Shown: positions 1 to 9,523 of the stretch, one piece after another | How positions within the stretch are numbered: position 1 is the stretch's first letter | Layout: each line of letters begins with the position of its first letter | From: Blepharisma japonicum | Taxonomy: Eukaryota > Ciliophora > Heterotrichea > Heterotrichida > Blepharismidae | Direction of reading: 5' to 3' | Assembly (NCBI GenBank): GCA_949751835.1 | Contig: CATKHK010000035.1 | Coordinates: 186,001-250,000, forward strand | Length of the DNA stretch: 64,000 nt | Made by a program: the position numbers and the translations under genes | The notes under the pieces: generated by a model | The model's database searches: none | Told to the model about the DNA's origin: nothing | Seen by the model: the letters and a program-made list of their open reading frames with translations, nothing else

Positions 1-956
1 TTTCAGCATTTGAGCAGAAGAAAAATGAAGGTACAGAACTATTTAAGCAAGAAGAATTCCAAAAAGCTTTATTTAAGTATGAAGAAGCCTTGACCGTGTT
101 TAGATGGGTAGACAATAAAAATAAAAATTGGAAAAATAGCGGAATTGAAGATTCAGATCTGACAGTACACAATGAAGAGCCAAATGAAGAAGCTAAACAG
201 TGTGTGATTGCGATTTATCTGAATATTGCACTATGCAATATAAAGCTGGAGATATGAAAAGAAGCAGTCAGAGCTTGTGATGAAGTACTAAAAATTGACC
301 CGAAAAATACAAAAGCCCTTTATAGGAAGTCACAAGCAATGACAATGCCTGCAAGCTCTGGAATAAATGATTATAAAGATGCCTTGAAATTGTTAAAAGA
401 AGCAGCTTTAATTGATCCTAAAAATGCAGCAATAAGACAAAAGATCACAGAATTTAAAGATTTTATTCAGGACCAAACAGAGAAATCTAAACAGACCTTT
501 AATTCTTTTTTTAAAAAACCTTCATATGATGATGCAGCGCCCCAACCAAAACAGAATTCTGCTGCTGAAATTGAAGATATGATTGAGAAAGGAGAAATTA
601 TGGTAAAAGATCTCTTATCAAATGGACAACAAACTGAAGCAAAAAATTTGAGAAAAAAAATAAATAAGATGAAAAAATATAGAAGAGATGCAAAAAAAGC
701 AATAATGGATTTTGAAAATCCAAGCAAAGAAATGCTTGAACAAGCAGAAAAGTTTGGATTGGACCTAACAGACCCTCTTGTAAAATCAGAACTGAAAAGA
801 CTTAAAGAGCAAGGGGTTCAGCCATTACCAAACACTCCGAGAAAACCAAAAGAAGCATGGAGTGGATGGTTTTGGATTTTAGTCATATTTGTTTCAGTTC
901 TGATATTAGTGTCTTATTTATATGAGAGTAGCTATGATAATCTATATAATTCGTAA
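1..956 (+). CDS. TPR protein with C-terminal membrane anchor (5' truncated by window)
   Basis: The frame is open from the first base, so the start lies upstream of the window. An in-frame TGA at 255-257 reads as Trp (context LEIWKEAV). The visible part carries tetratricopeptide-type helices (residue blocks such as YEEALTVF, YLNIALCNIKL, CDEVLKIDPKNTKALYRK), a charged helical segment, and one hydrophobic span close to the C-terminus (about 871-930, FWILVIFVSVLILV). TPR followed by a tail anchor resembles the C-terminal half of FKBP8-like immunophilin co-chaperones, which bind Hsp90-type C-termini from an organelle membrane. No FKBP domain is visible here, so that part is inference. Stop is TAA. 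Confidence 0.8.
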
Positions 957-2055
957 TCAAATTAAATTCTTTATAATTTTTAATGAAGTGATCTTCCAAC
1001 GAGAAAAATATTTAGAATGATTTTTGCTATAAAAAATGGTAGCATAAATAACTTTCAAGGATTAAACAAAGGTCCTTGATGCAAGTTTGAGATATACTTT
1101 ATTTTGCATCATTTTAGTTGGAGTCTGCCATGATTAATTTTAAAAAGAAATAATAATCATCCACGTCAACTTTCTCGATGGATTTTGAAATTTTCTTATT
1201 TGAATTTATTCCAACAATCGGACTTATTTATGCAATAATATGACTATTTTAAATTAAAGAATTATCAATTTAATTTCTATTGGGTTCTGAACGGTATGTT
1301 AAAAATTAAAATCAAACTAGCTTTATGAATTTAATGGCTTTTCAAGTCTTATAAATTTTTTAGTAAATACCTTAAAGAACCCAAGAGATGAACAAGAAAT
1401 CAATCCGAAGGAGCGGCAGTGGCTATTGGTCAGCATCAACAACGGAAAGTGAAGATAGTAAGAAGCCCTGCTTTTTTCTCGCGAAGTGGACTGTAGCTCC
1501 CGATCCCCGAAGTCTGCCTTTTCCAAGCTTTACTGACTTGAGATCCAATAATTCCAAGACTTATAGTACCTAAATCATTCTTTCTTAGTTTGATTCTTGA
1601 TGACTTTAAGACATCAGAGGCAAATTAAGAATGAAGCGAACTAAAGTAAATGAGTTGAATAAAATTAGGACTAACAGTAAGAATTAAATTCCTAAAGTAA
1701 TTTGAATTCAATTTTATGCTAAGAAAAAGTCTAACAGAACTTTGGAAAAATTAGCATATGTCAGAATGAAACCCTTTTATTTTTCTTATAAGTGTGCTTC
1801 ATAAATAATGAATATTTTTATCTGAAGCGCAAAATAAAAAATACCTAGAAGCTATAATTCCAAAAGAGCAATTATAGATTATTAATTTCGGGAAAAAATA
1901 TATGTGACTTATCATGTGAAGATAACTGCTGTTTTAGAGTTTAGTTGGAATATATTCAGTGATACTACTATATTTCAATTCTAATATTTCAACCCTTATA
2001 TTTGAACTCCATTTTATTATATTTTAATAATCCAAAATAGATAACACAAAAATAA
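957..2055. other. Intergenic, no gene assigned
   Basis: This 1.1 kb stretch is AT-rich. Around 1330-1570 it is less AT-rich, and all three plus-strand frames stay open for 40-60 codons, which is not by itself evidence of coding. No frame can be joined by a 15- or 16-nt intron into a longer gene. It may hold the worn remains of a gene, but I cannot show that. Confidence 0.4.
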
Positions 2056-2901
2056 ATGGCTGGCGCTGAAAGTAATTATGACGAGAATTTTGAAAAGTAT
2101 AACTCTGTTAAGAAATCGCCGCTGTATTACTACTGTGGTGAATATACAACTATAAAGTATATATCAAGAGATGGACAGTACAGTAAAACCTCTTTATCAG
2201 GATTAAAAATTCTTGACCTAGGATGTGGGTCTGGAAAATCCATTGCCCATTTTTTTGAAAAAGGAGCTGATCAAGTTATCGGTCTTGATATTTCGCAAGG
2301 AATGGTTGAGAGTGCAAAAGCTTACCTAGAGAGCCTAAAAATTCCTCATCAAAAATTCTTGATAAGAAAAGCTGATTGCTTGTCTTTAGAAAGCGTCTCT
2401 CATGTGTTACCAATAGATCAATATAATAATTATTTCGATGTAATAACCGCCTTCTATCTGCATTGCTATGCAAACGATGAAAGTCAGCTTTCAGATTCAT
2501 TTGATTTATGCAACAGATATCTAAAGCCAGAAGGTAAAATTGGGTTTGTAACAATAAATCCAGAAACTTATGCAAATTTCGCCACTTTTGCAGATCTGGC
2601 CAGAAACAATTTCTTTGTACAATACAAAAGCTTAACTGTTATTAATAATATACCGTATGTAGAGCTCTTATTTATCGACCAAGAAAAGAATAAGGAATTA
2701 TTTACTGTTAACAATACAATTTTTACTATCGAACAAATTCAAAGAGCAATGGAGAGGAATGGCTTGGAGCTTATTGAAGCAAAACCTCTTGAGATTAACC
2801 CTAATTTTGATAAATCTAATATTTCAACTGAGACATTGAGATTATTAACTGGAAATTTTTGCATCGGCTATTTTTTTCTGGGGAAGAAAATTAGCTTTTA
2901 A
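2056..2901 (+). CDS. Class I SAM-dependent methyltransferase, copy 1
   Basis: This 281-residue protein has a Rossmann-fold methyltransferase core. Motif I LDLGCGSG is at about residues 55-62, followed by the acidic end of strand beta2 in VIGLDISQGMV. A KADCLSLESV segment fits motif II, and YLKPEGKIGFVT fits the motif III region. The substrate is not evident; the core resembles small-molecule methyltransferases. It is the first of three tandem paralogues on the same strand and the most diverged of them. It has no introns and no Trp. The start is the ATG after an AT-rich leader (AAAATAAATGGC). Confidence 0.85.
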   Translation: MAGAESNYDENFEKYNSVKKSPLYYYCGEYTTIKYISRDGQYSKTSLSGLKILDLGCGSGKSIAHFFEKGADQVIGLDISQGMVESAKAYLESLKIPHQKFLIRKADCLSLESVSHVLPIDQYNNYFDVITAFYLHCYANDESQLSDSFDLCNRYLKPEGKIGFVTINPETYANFATFADLARNNFFVQYKSLTVINNIPYVELLFIDQEKNKELFTVNNTIFTIEQIQRAMERNGLELIEAKPLEINPNFDKSNISTETLRLLTGNFCIGYFFLGKKISF

Positions 2902-3412
2902 AAAGAGAAAATAATCTGAAAAATTATAATTCGTTATAAGGTGCTTCAAATTAAAAATTATTATAGTACTCTCTTACCATTTTTATGGCTTTCTATTACT
3001 TTATGTTTAATTTATGTGTAGGTTAGAGGCATAATTAAATTTAAGTATTTGCGTCTAATAAGGCATGCAAGAAAGATAGATTGTATACCTATATTAGAAA
3101 ATGAAATGAGATAGTCAACAATTTTTATCGTTATATGCTCTTATACCTAGAAAGCAATTAAGTTTTGTAATAAAAATCGTTTTTTGCCAACTAAATAATA
3201 TTTGACCTAATGCAGTTTGTCTCTTCAATAAAAATAAAAATTTCAGAGCAAGTGTTTTCAACTTGACTAATTTAGAAGGTTTAGTATTTATTTCTGATAT
3301 TTATCGGATGCAAAATTTTGTGAAAGTAAACTAATAAAAAGCTACAGAAGTCAATTTAATATATATAGAAGAGAAACTATAAAGGTATCATATATAATTT
3401 TATTATATATAA
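2902..3412. repeat. Intergenic spacer; right part is a duplicated upstream region
   Basis: There is no open frame worth reporting. From about 3020 onward the sequence matches the region upstream of methyltransferase copy 3 (from about 5680), including shared blocks such as AAGAAAGATAGATT and a TATA-rich stretch just before the start codon. The flank was therefore copied along with the gene. Confidence 0.6.
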
Positions 3413-4261
3413 ATGGCCAACTCTGAAAGAAATTTTGATGAAAATTTTAAAAAATATTATGATGTCAAGAAATCGCCTCTATATCATTACTGTGGCGAAT
3501 ATACAATTATAAAGCAGCTATCAAGAGATGGAACTTATTCAGAAAATTCCTTATCAGAATTAAAAATACTTGATCTAGCATGTGGATCTGGGCAGCCAAT
3601 AGCTCATTTTTTTGAAAAAGGAGCCGATCAAGTAATAGGTCTAGATATTTCACAAGAAATGGTTGAAAGTGCAAAACGCTATTTAAAAAGTCTTAAAATA
3701 CCTAGTCACAAGTTTCTGATAGAAAAAGCTGATTGCTTGTCCTTAGAGAGTGTCTCTCGGATTTTACCACTAGGTCAATATAATAATTATTTTGACGCAA
3801 TAACTGCTTTTTATTTACATTGCTTTGCAAAAGATGAAATGCAGCTTACTGAAGCGTTTGCTTTATGCAACGGATATCTCAAGCCAGGAGGAAAGATTGG
3901 ATTTGTGACTCTTAATCCAGACACTTATGTAAATTTTTTAGCTTTTAAGGAAATTGCAGAAGACAATTTCTTCGCGAGATACAAAAATATAACAGTAATT
4001 AATGAAATTCCACAAGTTGAGCTATTGTTTATCAACCAAGAAAGCAACGAAGAATTGTTTTCAGTATTTAATAATATTTTTTCTGTAGAGCAATTTAAAA
4101 GCGCAATGCAACGAAGCGGCTTTGAGCTTATTGAAGCAAGAACTCTTGACATGAATCCAGATTTTGATAAAACTACTATTTCAGCTGAAACTTTATCATT
4201 GTTAACAGGCAATTTATGTGTTAATTATTTTTTCCATGGAAGGAAAGTCTCTGATTTGTAA
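3413..4261 (+). CDS. Class I SAM-dependent methyltransferase, copy 2
   Basis: This 282-residue protein is about 88% identical to copy 3 by my hand count (about 35 differences). The SAM-binding motif I reads LDLACGSG: the first Gly, present in copies 1 and 3, is Ala here. The rest of the core (VIGLDISQEMVESAK, KADCLSLESVS, YLKPGGKIGFVT) is intact. Most differences from copy 3 lie in the first 150 residues, while the last 130 are nearly identical. The leader contains TATATATAATTTTATTATATAT just before the ATG, which is also seen upstream of copy 3. The substrate is unknown. It is probably expressed, since the frame is undamaged. Confidence 0.85.
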   Translation: MANSERNFDENFKKYYDVKKSPLYHYCGEYTIIKQLSRDGTYSENSLSELKILDLACGSGQPIAHFFEKGADQVIGLDISQEMVESAKRYLKSLKIPSHKFLIEKADCLSLESVSRILPLGQYNNYFDAITAFYLHCFAKDEMQLTEAFALCNGYLKPGGKIGFVTLNPDTYVNFLAFKEIAEDNFFARYKNITVINEIPQVELLFINQESNEELFSVFNNIFSVEQFKSAMQRSGFELIEARTLDMNPDFDKTTISAETLSLLTGNLCVNYFFHGRKVSDL

Positions 4262-4297
4262 TGAATTTAAACAAAAAATTATTTTTATTAATTATGA

Positions 4298-4410
4298 TAT
4301 ATTTTACATTAGTATGGATTGCTATCAGGTTTCTCATGTTATTGATTCCATTCTTGTATTTTTCGTTCCTTCTGTAAGTCTAACACTTTCTTTTATTATT
4401 AAAGGATGAA
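4298..4410 (-). pseudogene. Truncated copy of the 3' end of the FYVE-like coiled-coil gene
   Basis: On the minus strand this stretch reads SVRLTEGTKNTRMESITWE, matching the C-terminal SVKPTEGTKRARMESITRE of the gene at 7066-7947. It lies at the same position and orientation relative to methyltransferase copy 2 as the full gene does to copy 3. The similarity stops near 4410, and no upstream part of the gene is present, so this is a duplication by-product and not a gene. Confidence 0.75.
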
Positions 4411-6172
4411 GTCAATGATTAAAATGGACTCAAATGCATTGACCAGAATTTATTAGGTTATTAATTTTATTTATTAGAATTAATCTTTTAAAATGACTTA
4501 CCAATTTAAAATTTCTTTGTGAAGTACAGAGATAAATTATGTGAAAAATTTATTTAAGAATTAGTGGGATTTTTTTGCTTTATAATATTTTAATTAATTT
4601 AGAATTTTCTGTTTTGTGCTTATGCAAATAAAAAAGTAAAAATGTTTTTCTCTTTTTATATTATTTACCCTTTGAATCTATTTTACTTATTTCGCTAAAA
4701 TTTAAAACTTTCCTTCTCTATTGAACATTTATTAAAAAGATTGATCTTTGAGGAATTTTAAAGTTGAAGTAGTGAAAATATGTAATTTTACCTAATGCAA
4801 TTTTAATTTCTATAGAGCATATATGATTTGTTTTTGAAATTTTTATTAAGGCTTTTTTAAAATCCATTTAATTTTAGAATTTTAAATCCGTGCAAAATAA
4901 GTCTATTTCTTCAATAATGTGATATTTCAATGATTCATTGCTCATTAGTAGTAATATCTTATACAATTTAAGATAATCGAAAAAAGCGATTTGGAGGATG
5001 TAGTATTATGCTAAAATGGTTTTAATGTGAAAAAAGCTAGCAGATTTTAAATTTGAATCAGCATCGTACTAGAGACTTTGCACAGTATATTGGTTGTACC
5101 AGATAAATAATTAAATCTTCTTTCGACAAGCAGCACCTTTTCATTTTCTATCTCTTAGTTTCATTTCCCGTTTCTCCATAATGGGCGCCATCTTTACTAT
5201 AAAAATAAGAGGATTATATAAAATTACCTATTGGTAGCATTTTATCGCATTTTTAATCTATAAATGTGACTGAAAAATTAAGAATTTATCCATTAAATCA
5301 TAAGCATTTTTTGAGGCTTTCGCTGTCTAAATCTATACTACATCCAATAAAGTGTTCATTGAGAGATTGCATAGCAGTTGTCAGCTGAAAATACGAGAGA
5401 TAAAGTTGGGAATCTGGAAGCACTTGACTTCCTTTTAAAGCGTGTTGATTCTTCTGCAGAGATATTTTTTTTATTAAAATTGTGATATCAAGAAAATTTT
5501 GCCGAATCTTTTCATCGCGAGATATTTGATAGAAATTAATAATTTGCTTACTAAATATCTAACTAGTTTATATTTCCTAGGAAAAGCATCTATGCAGTTG
5601 ACAAAAATGCAGGATAATAATATCTTTCCCAAATCCATTAGGAACCAGAAAATGAAGTCCAATATCAATATATATAGATAGCTTCGAGGCATAATAAATA
5701 TAAGCATTTGCATCTTTAAAACATTCAAGAAAGATAGATTATTGATGTATATTGGAAAATGATATGATTTTTATCATTAATATGATCTGAGAGCTAGAAA
5801 ACAATAAACTTTGTAATAATATGGTTCAGATGCAAATTAAATAATTTTTACCAAAATGCATTTTATCTCTTTAATAAAAATCAAAAAAAGTAGAAGCTTT
5901 GAATAATTTTTTTGAGATATTAGAAGCTTAGTGCGTATTTATTATATGAAGATATTCATCGAAATGCAAATAAGTAGCGAAAGTAAACTAATAAAAGGCT
6001 ACATAAGGCACTTAAAATTGATATAAAGAAATTTTTTTAAATTGAATCTTATTGATAATAATTCCAAAACAAAGTAAGAAGAAGATTGATTCAAATTTAT
6101 GAGTATATTTTACAGAGAGAAATAATGCTGATTTATTGTCAATAAAAATATATATAATTTTATTAAATATAC
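4411..6172. other. Long AT-rich spacer between methyltransferase copies 2 and 3
   Basis: No complete gene was found in 1.8 kb. It contains a possible minus-strand coding remnant (5286-5558, listed separately). From about 5680 it contains the duplicated upstream flank shared with 3020-3412. Confidence 0.5.
5286..5558 (-). pseudogene. Possible coding remnant on minus strand
   Basis: With TGA read as Trp this frame is open for 90 codons without an ATG at its 5' end. Its composition looks like real protein (segments such as SRDEKIRQNFLDIT, KGSQVLPDSQLYLSYF and CSIDLDSESLKKCLW). Upstream the reading can only continue by changing frame, and no 15- or 16-nt intron supplies the needed shift. I therefore treat it as the decayed end of a gene. 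The family is not recognised, and chance remains possible. Confidence 0.3.
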
Positions 6173-7140
6173 ATGGTCGACCTCGAAAGAAATTTTGATG
6201 AAAAATTTGAAAGTTACAACGATGTCAAGAAATCGCCTTTATATCACTACTGTGGCGAATATACAACTATAAAGCAGTTATCAAGAGATGGAACTTATTC
6301 AGAAAATTCCTTATCAGGATTAAAAATACTTGATCTAGGATGTGGATCTGGGCAACCTATAGCTCATTTTTTTGAAAAAGGAGCTAATCAAGTAGTAGGT
6401 CTAGATATTTCACAAGAAATAGTTGAAAGCGCAAAAAATCATCTAAAAAATCTTAGCATACCTAGAAACAAGTTTAAAATAGAAAAAGCTGATTGCATGT
6501 CTTTAGAGAGTGTCTCTCAGATTTTACCACTAGATCAATATAGTAATTATTTTGACGCAATAACTGCGTTTTATTTTCATTGCTTTGCAAAAGATGAAAG
6601 CCAACTTATTGAATTATTTGCATTATGCAACAGATATCTCAAGCCAGGAGGAAAGATTGGATTTGTGACTCTTAATCCAGACACTTATGTAAATTTTTTA
6701 GCTTTTAAAGAGATTGCAGAAGATAATTTCTTCGCGAGATACAAAAATATAACAATAATCAATGAAATTCCGCAAGTTGAGCTATTGTTTATCAACCAAG
6801 AAAGTAAAGAAGAATTGTTTTCAGTATTTAATAATATTTTTTCAGTGGAGCAATTTCAAAGAGCAATGCAAAGAAGCGGCTTTGAGCTTATTGAAGCAAG
6901 AACTCTTGAAATGAACCCAGATTTTGATAAAACTACTATTTCAGCAGAAACTTTATCATTGCTAACAGGCAATTTATGTGTTAATTATTTTTTCCATGGA
7001 CGGAAAGTCTCAAATTTGTAATGAAATTAAGCGAAAAAATTATTTTTATTAATTATGAGATGTTTTTACATTAGTATGCATTGCTTGCAGGTTTCTCTTG
7101 TTATTGATTCCATTCTTGCTCTTTTTGTTCCTTCTGTCGG
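5680..7140. repeat. Tandem segmental duplication, unit B
   Basis: This is the counterpart of 3020-4410: upstream flank, methyltransferase copy 3 and the 3' end of the antisense FYVE-like gene. Here the antisense gene is complete, so this unit is likely the parental arrangement. Confidence 0.7.
6173..7021 (+). CDS. Class I SAM-dependent methyltransferase, copy 3
   Basis: This 282-residue protein has motif I LDLGCGSG, the acidic strand-beta2 end in VVGLDISQEIV and a motif-III-like YLKPGGKIGFVT. It is the closest paralogue of copy 2 and is less like copy 1. It ends 44 bp before the stop codon of the convergent gene at 7066-7947. There are no introns and no Trp codons. The three copies probably arose by unequal crossing-over. 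A local job for the cluster cannot be read from the neighbours. Confidence 0.85.
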   Translation: MVDLERNFDEKFESYNDVKKSPLYHYCGEYTTIKQLSRDGTYSENSLSGLKILDLGCGSGQPIAHFFEKGANQVVGLDISQEIVESAKNHLKNLSIPRNKFKIEKADCMSLESVSQILPLDQYSNYFDAITAFYFHCFAKDESQLIELFALCNRYLKPGGKIGFVTLNPDTYVNFLAFKEIAEDNFFARYKNITIINEIPQVELLFINQESKEELFSVFNNIFSVEQFQRAMQRSGFELIEARTLEMNPDFDKTTISAETLSLLTGNLCVNYFFHGRKVSNL

Positions 7141-7947
7141 TTTAACACTTGCTTTCAATATAAAACTTGTTAGCAAGCTTTCCCTGCCTTCATTTCTAAG
7201 CGCCTCCATATATTTTTCCTTAAAAGTTTCTTTTAACTCTTCATAGCACTTTAGGCAAGCAATCGATTTTATCTTGATTGCTGGAATTGTGTTTCTCAAG
7301 TTTTTATTAATTTCATCAATGTTGTTCAGAAACTTTTCTTCAGTTTCTCTCATTTCTCTTATTTCCTCTATATGCACTTTGATTTCTTCCTCTTTGATTT
7401 CTTTTTTCTTTTTCATTTGCTCTTCTGAGTTCTGAGATTCAATTAAAGCATTTTTTAAGCTCTCAATTACATTCTGCACTGTCTTTTCTCTTTGATTTTC
7501 TTCTTCAATTTTCTTTTCAAAATTCTCCAACCTCTGCACATAAGTTTTTTCATTATTTTTCATCTGAATTTCTAGCCTAGAAATAATTTCATTTTTTCCT
7601 ATAATCTCTGTTTTAATCTTTTCCTTTTCTTTAAGCATTCAATTCATGTCACCTTTTAATGACTTATACTGAGGAGCAAGCTCTCTCGCGATTTCTTTTT
7701 TAATTCTGCTTCTTTCACAATCATCACAAATAGGAAGCAACGTCATAGCAGTTCGGACCAGAATGTGCTCTTTGCATACTCCTTTTTTGCATACTGAACA
7801 TTCAAATCCTTTATGGATCGACGAAAATTGAAGATTGCAAATATGACAATGTGCATTTAGATTTGATGACCTAGGAGGCTTTTTCGAAAAAATGTTTGTA
7901 AAACTAGGACTTGAAGGTGTTAAAACCTGTGTTTTGGTATTTTCCAT
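7066..7947 (-). CDS. FYVE/RING-like zinc finger plus coiled-coil protein
   Basis: Two frames join through a TGA (7639-7641) read as Trp, giving 293 residues. The N-terminal third holds a two-zinc cluster with the order CHIC, then GFECSVCKKGVCKEH, then ICDDC. This fits an FYVE-like or rabphilin-effector type finger. From about residue 85 to 250 the protein is a highly charged coiled coil. Such proteins often bind membranes or Rab GTPases, but neither ligand can be shown from sequence. The last 25 codons are duplicated as a fragment at 4298-4410. The start ATG at 7947 follows an AT-rich spacer of about 70 bp from the next gene. Confidence 0.75.
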
Positions 7948-8018
7948 TTATCGATGACAATGTGAAATATAAATATAGTTTTTAGTATAAATTTTATCAG
8001 ATTAAAAGGAAGGTTTAT

Positions 8019-9104
8019 TTATGAATTTTTCAGCTCTTGAATGAAGGTTTGAATTTGTGAAATAATTGCTGGCTTACCTTGAGCATCCATGTAGTATTTT
8101 ATCAACTCGTTTTCTGGGCCAGGCTCATCTATTTTGATTTGCACTTCAAAGTTTGGCTCCACGTCCATACTTACATCTGGCAGATGGACTGTACCTTTGC
8201 AAGATCTTAATTCATTGCCTTCACCGTCAAAAATTTTCCCAACCCATTTGACGTCTATGATATAGCTGTATGTCACGATTTTCTTGGCTTTCCTAATACT
8301 AATTGATGCATCTCCTTGCAAATTCACTTCAGTAATGCTTATATTTCCAGCCGGGATCTCAAAGTGGATCATTTTTATCAGCTCTTTCAGTCTATCAGCT
8401 GCCCAATTTACCGATTTTTCTTCCCAGAAATAAGACCCAGCGTTCCACACAGATCCCTGAGCTTTATTATCTTCTACTTGTATTGGTTTATTTTCTTGGT
8501 TCGCCTTTTTCAATACCTCTTCTCTTTCCTGGGCTAGTTTGCTTAACCTTTCTTGTTCAGCTGAATTTTGTTCGATTGCTGCTTTCCTTTTATCCTCTTC
8601 TTCCTTTCTCTTATTCCTATCTTCTGCAAGTTTTGCCTGGTTGCTTTCTAGTTCTTTGAATTCATTTGCAAACTGATTGACTATCTGCACAATTTGAGCT
8701 TTTGCCTCTTTTTGCAAAAATATTTTAATGGCCCATGATTCGTCATTTTCCTTAGAAGGCTCAGCCATGATAATGATTTCGTCAGCTTCATCTTGATTGA
8801 ATTCTTGGATTTTTAGAGTCCCAGATTCTTCTTTGTCATCTTTATTTGCTTTCCAGCTGGCATCAACTTCGAATTCAAACAGAAGGATTGTTTTTCCTTT
8901 CCTTATCATAACACTTGCAGAGTTTTTGATTTCTGTGATTGAATCTAGATAGATCCTCCAAGAATTGTGTGTGAAAGAAAGACCGAGGAGAAGCTCTTTA
9001 AATCTGTTTTGAGCCCAGATTTTGTAGTTTTTCTCTTCCCTAAATAGAGGTTACCAATGCCAAGAGTTTGCGTTCCAGACTGATCCAGCGCCTGAGCCGA
9101 GCAT
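8019..9104 (-). CDS. AHA1-like Hsp90 co-chaperone with two N-domains
   Basis: This 356-residue protein comes from two exons, with a 15-nt intron at 9040-9054 that splits a Trp codon (TG|G). It contains two copies of the Aha1 N-terminal domain. The first has NANSWHWEEK and the basic motif MIRKGK; the second has NAGSYFWEEK and SIRKAK. They are separated by a charged coiled coil (about residues 150-210). AHA1 N-domains bind the Hsp90 middle segment and stimulate its ATPase. The usual C-terminal AHSA1 domain is absent and the N-domain is duplicated in its place. All 11 Trp use TGG, perhaps reflecting strong expression. The start codon lies 28 bp from the divergent gene at 9133. Confidence 0.85.
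9040..9054 (-). other. 15-nt spliceosomal intron (AHA1-like gene)
   Basis: GTAACCTCTATTTAG. Without removal the frame meets TAA at once. Removal restores the conserved WHWEEK motif. Confidence 0.9.
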
Positions 9105-9132
9105 ATTTAATATGAAAAATTGAATATAAAAT

Positions 9133-9478
9133 ATGGCAGAGGAGATAATAACGCTACTTGGGATAGTGCACCCTAGCAAAATGGAAACCAACGTGAACAG
9201 TGATTTAATTGAGTATGTTATAAGTGAAGGAATCAGTGTATTTTTTATGTTAGCTGGCTTGCTATTTGCCACATCTTCGTGTATTACTAGAGCCAGTAAT
9301 TAAAGAAAAAAAATGAATTGATATACAAGAAATCTTTAAAGTCCTTGATGATGTAGAGTTCTGACAGAATGTCAGAGAAGTATTAGATATTTAGCTTGCC
9401 AATGGTTTTGAAACTGAAATAAATGTCAAGTTAATCAAAGCTGCAATATTTTTGTTAAGCAAAAATAAAATAACGTAG
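9133..9478 (+). CDS. Small hypothetical protein with two tiny introns
   Basis: Three exons (9133-9280, 9297-9379, 9395-9478) give 104 residues, ending in TAG. The introns are 16 and 15 nt, both GT..AG, and both are needed to keep the frame open. Two TGA codons read as Trp (KKWIDIQ, EFWQNVRE). A hydrophobic stretch near residues 33-48 (ISVFFMLAGLLFATSS) could be one membrane helix or a buried helix. I do not recognise a family. The gene sits head to head with the AHA1-like gene, only 28 bp between ATGs. The model rests on frame and intron fit alone, so it remains moderate. Confidence 0.5.
9281..9296 (+). other. 16-nt intron (small hypothetical gene)
   Basis: GTATTACTAGAGCCAG. Its removal joins exon 1 to a frame that stays open for 28 codons to the next intron. 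Confidence 0.5.
9380..9394 (+). other. 15-nt intron (small hypothetical gene)
   Basis: GTATTAGATATTTAG. If retained, its own final TAG is an in-frame stop. Confidence 0.6.
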
Positions 9479-9523
9479 GAAATATATAGTGTCCCGTGGA
9501 TAAAAACATATTATAGTGCTTAT

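Larger units (their letters stand above)
3020..4410. repeat. Tandem segmental duplication, unit A
   Basis: This unit spans the upstream flank, methyltransferase copy 2 and a short stretch of the neighbouring antisense gene's 3' end. It aligns with 5680-7140. The CDS starts are 2760 bp apart, while the left flanks are about 2660 bp apart, which implies an insertion of roughly 100 bp upstream of copy 3 or a loss in copy 2. Confidence 0.7.

Noticed and set aside
1017-1238. 73-codon plus-strand frame with ATG once TGA is read as Trp
   Set aside because: Composition is not protein-like (rich in Phe, Leu, Asn), no recognisable motif, and the length is within chance.
1388-1573. 61-codon plus-strand frame with ATG
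   Set aside because: Two other frames are equally open over the same bases; no homology or intron continuity favours it.
5327-5341. Perfect 15-nt GT..AG string on the minus strand
   Set aside because: It falls inside a frame that is already open, and removing it changes nothing except five codons; likely chance in AT-rich DNA.
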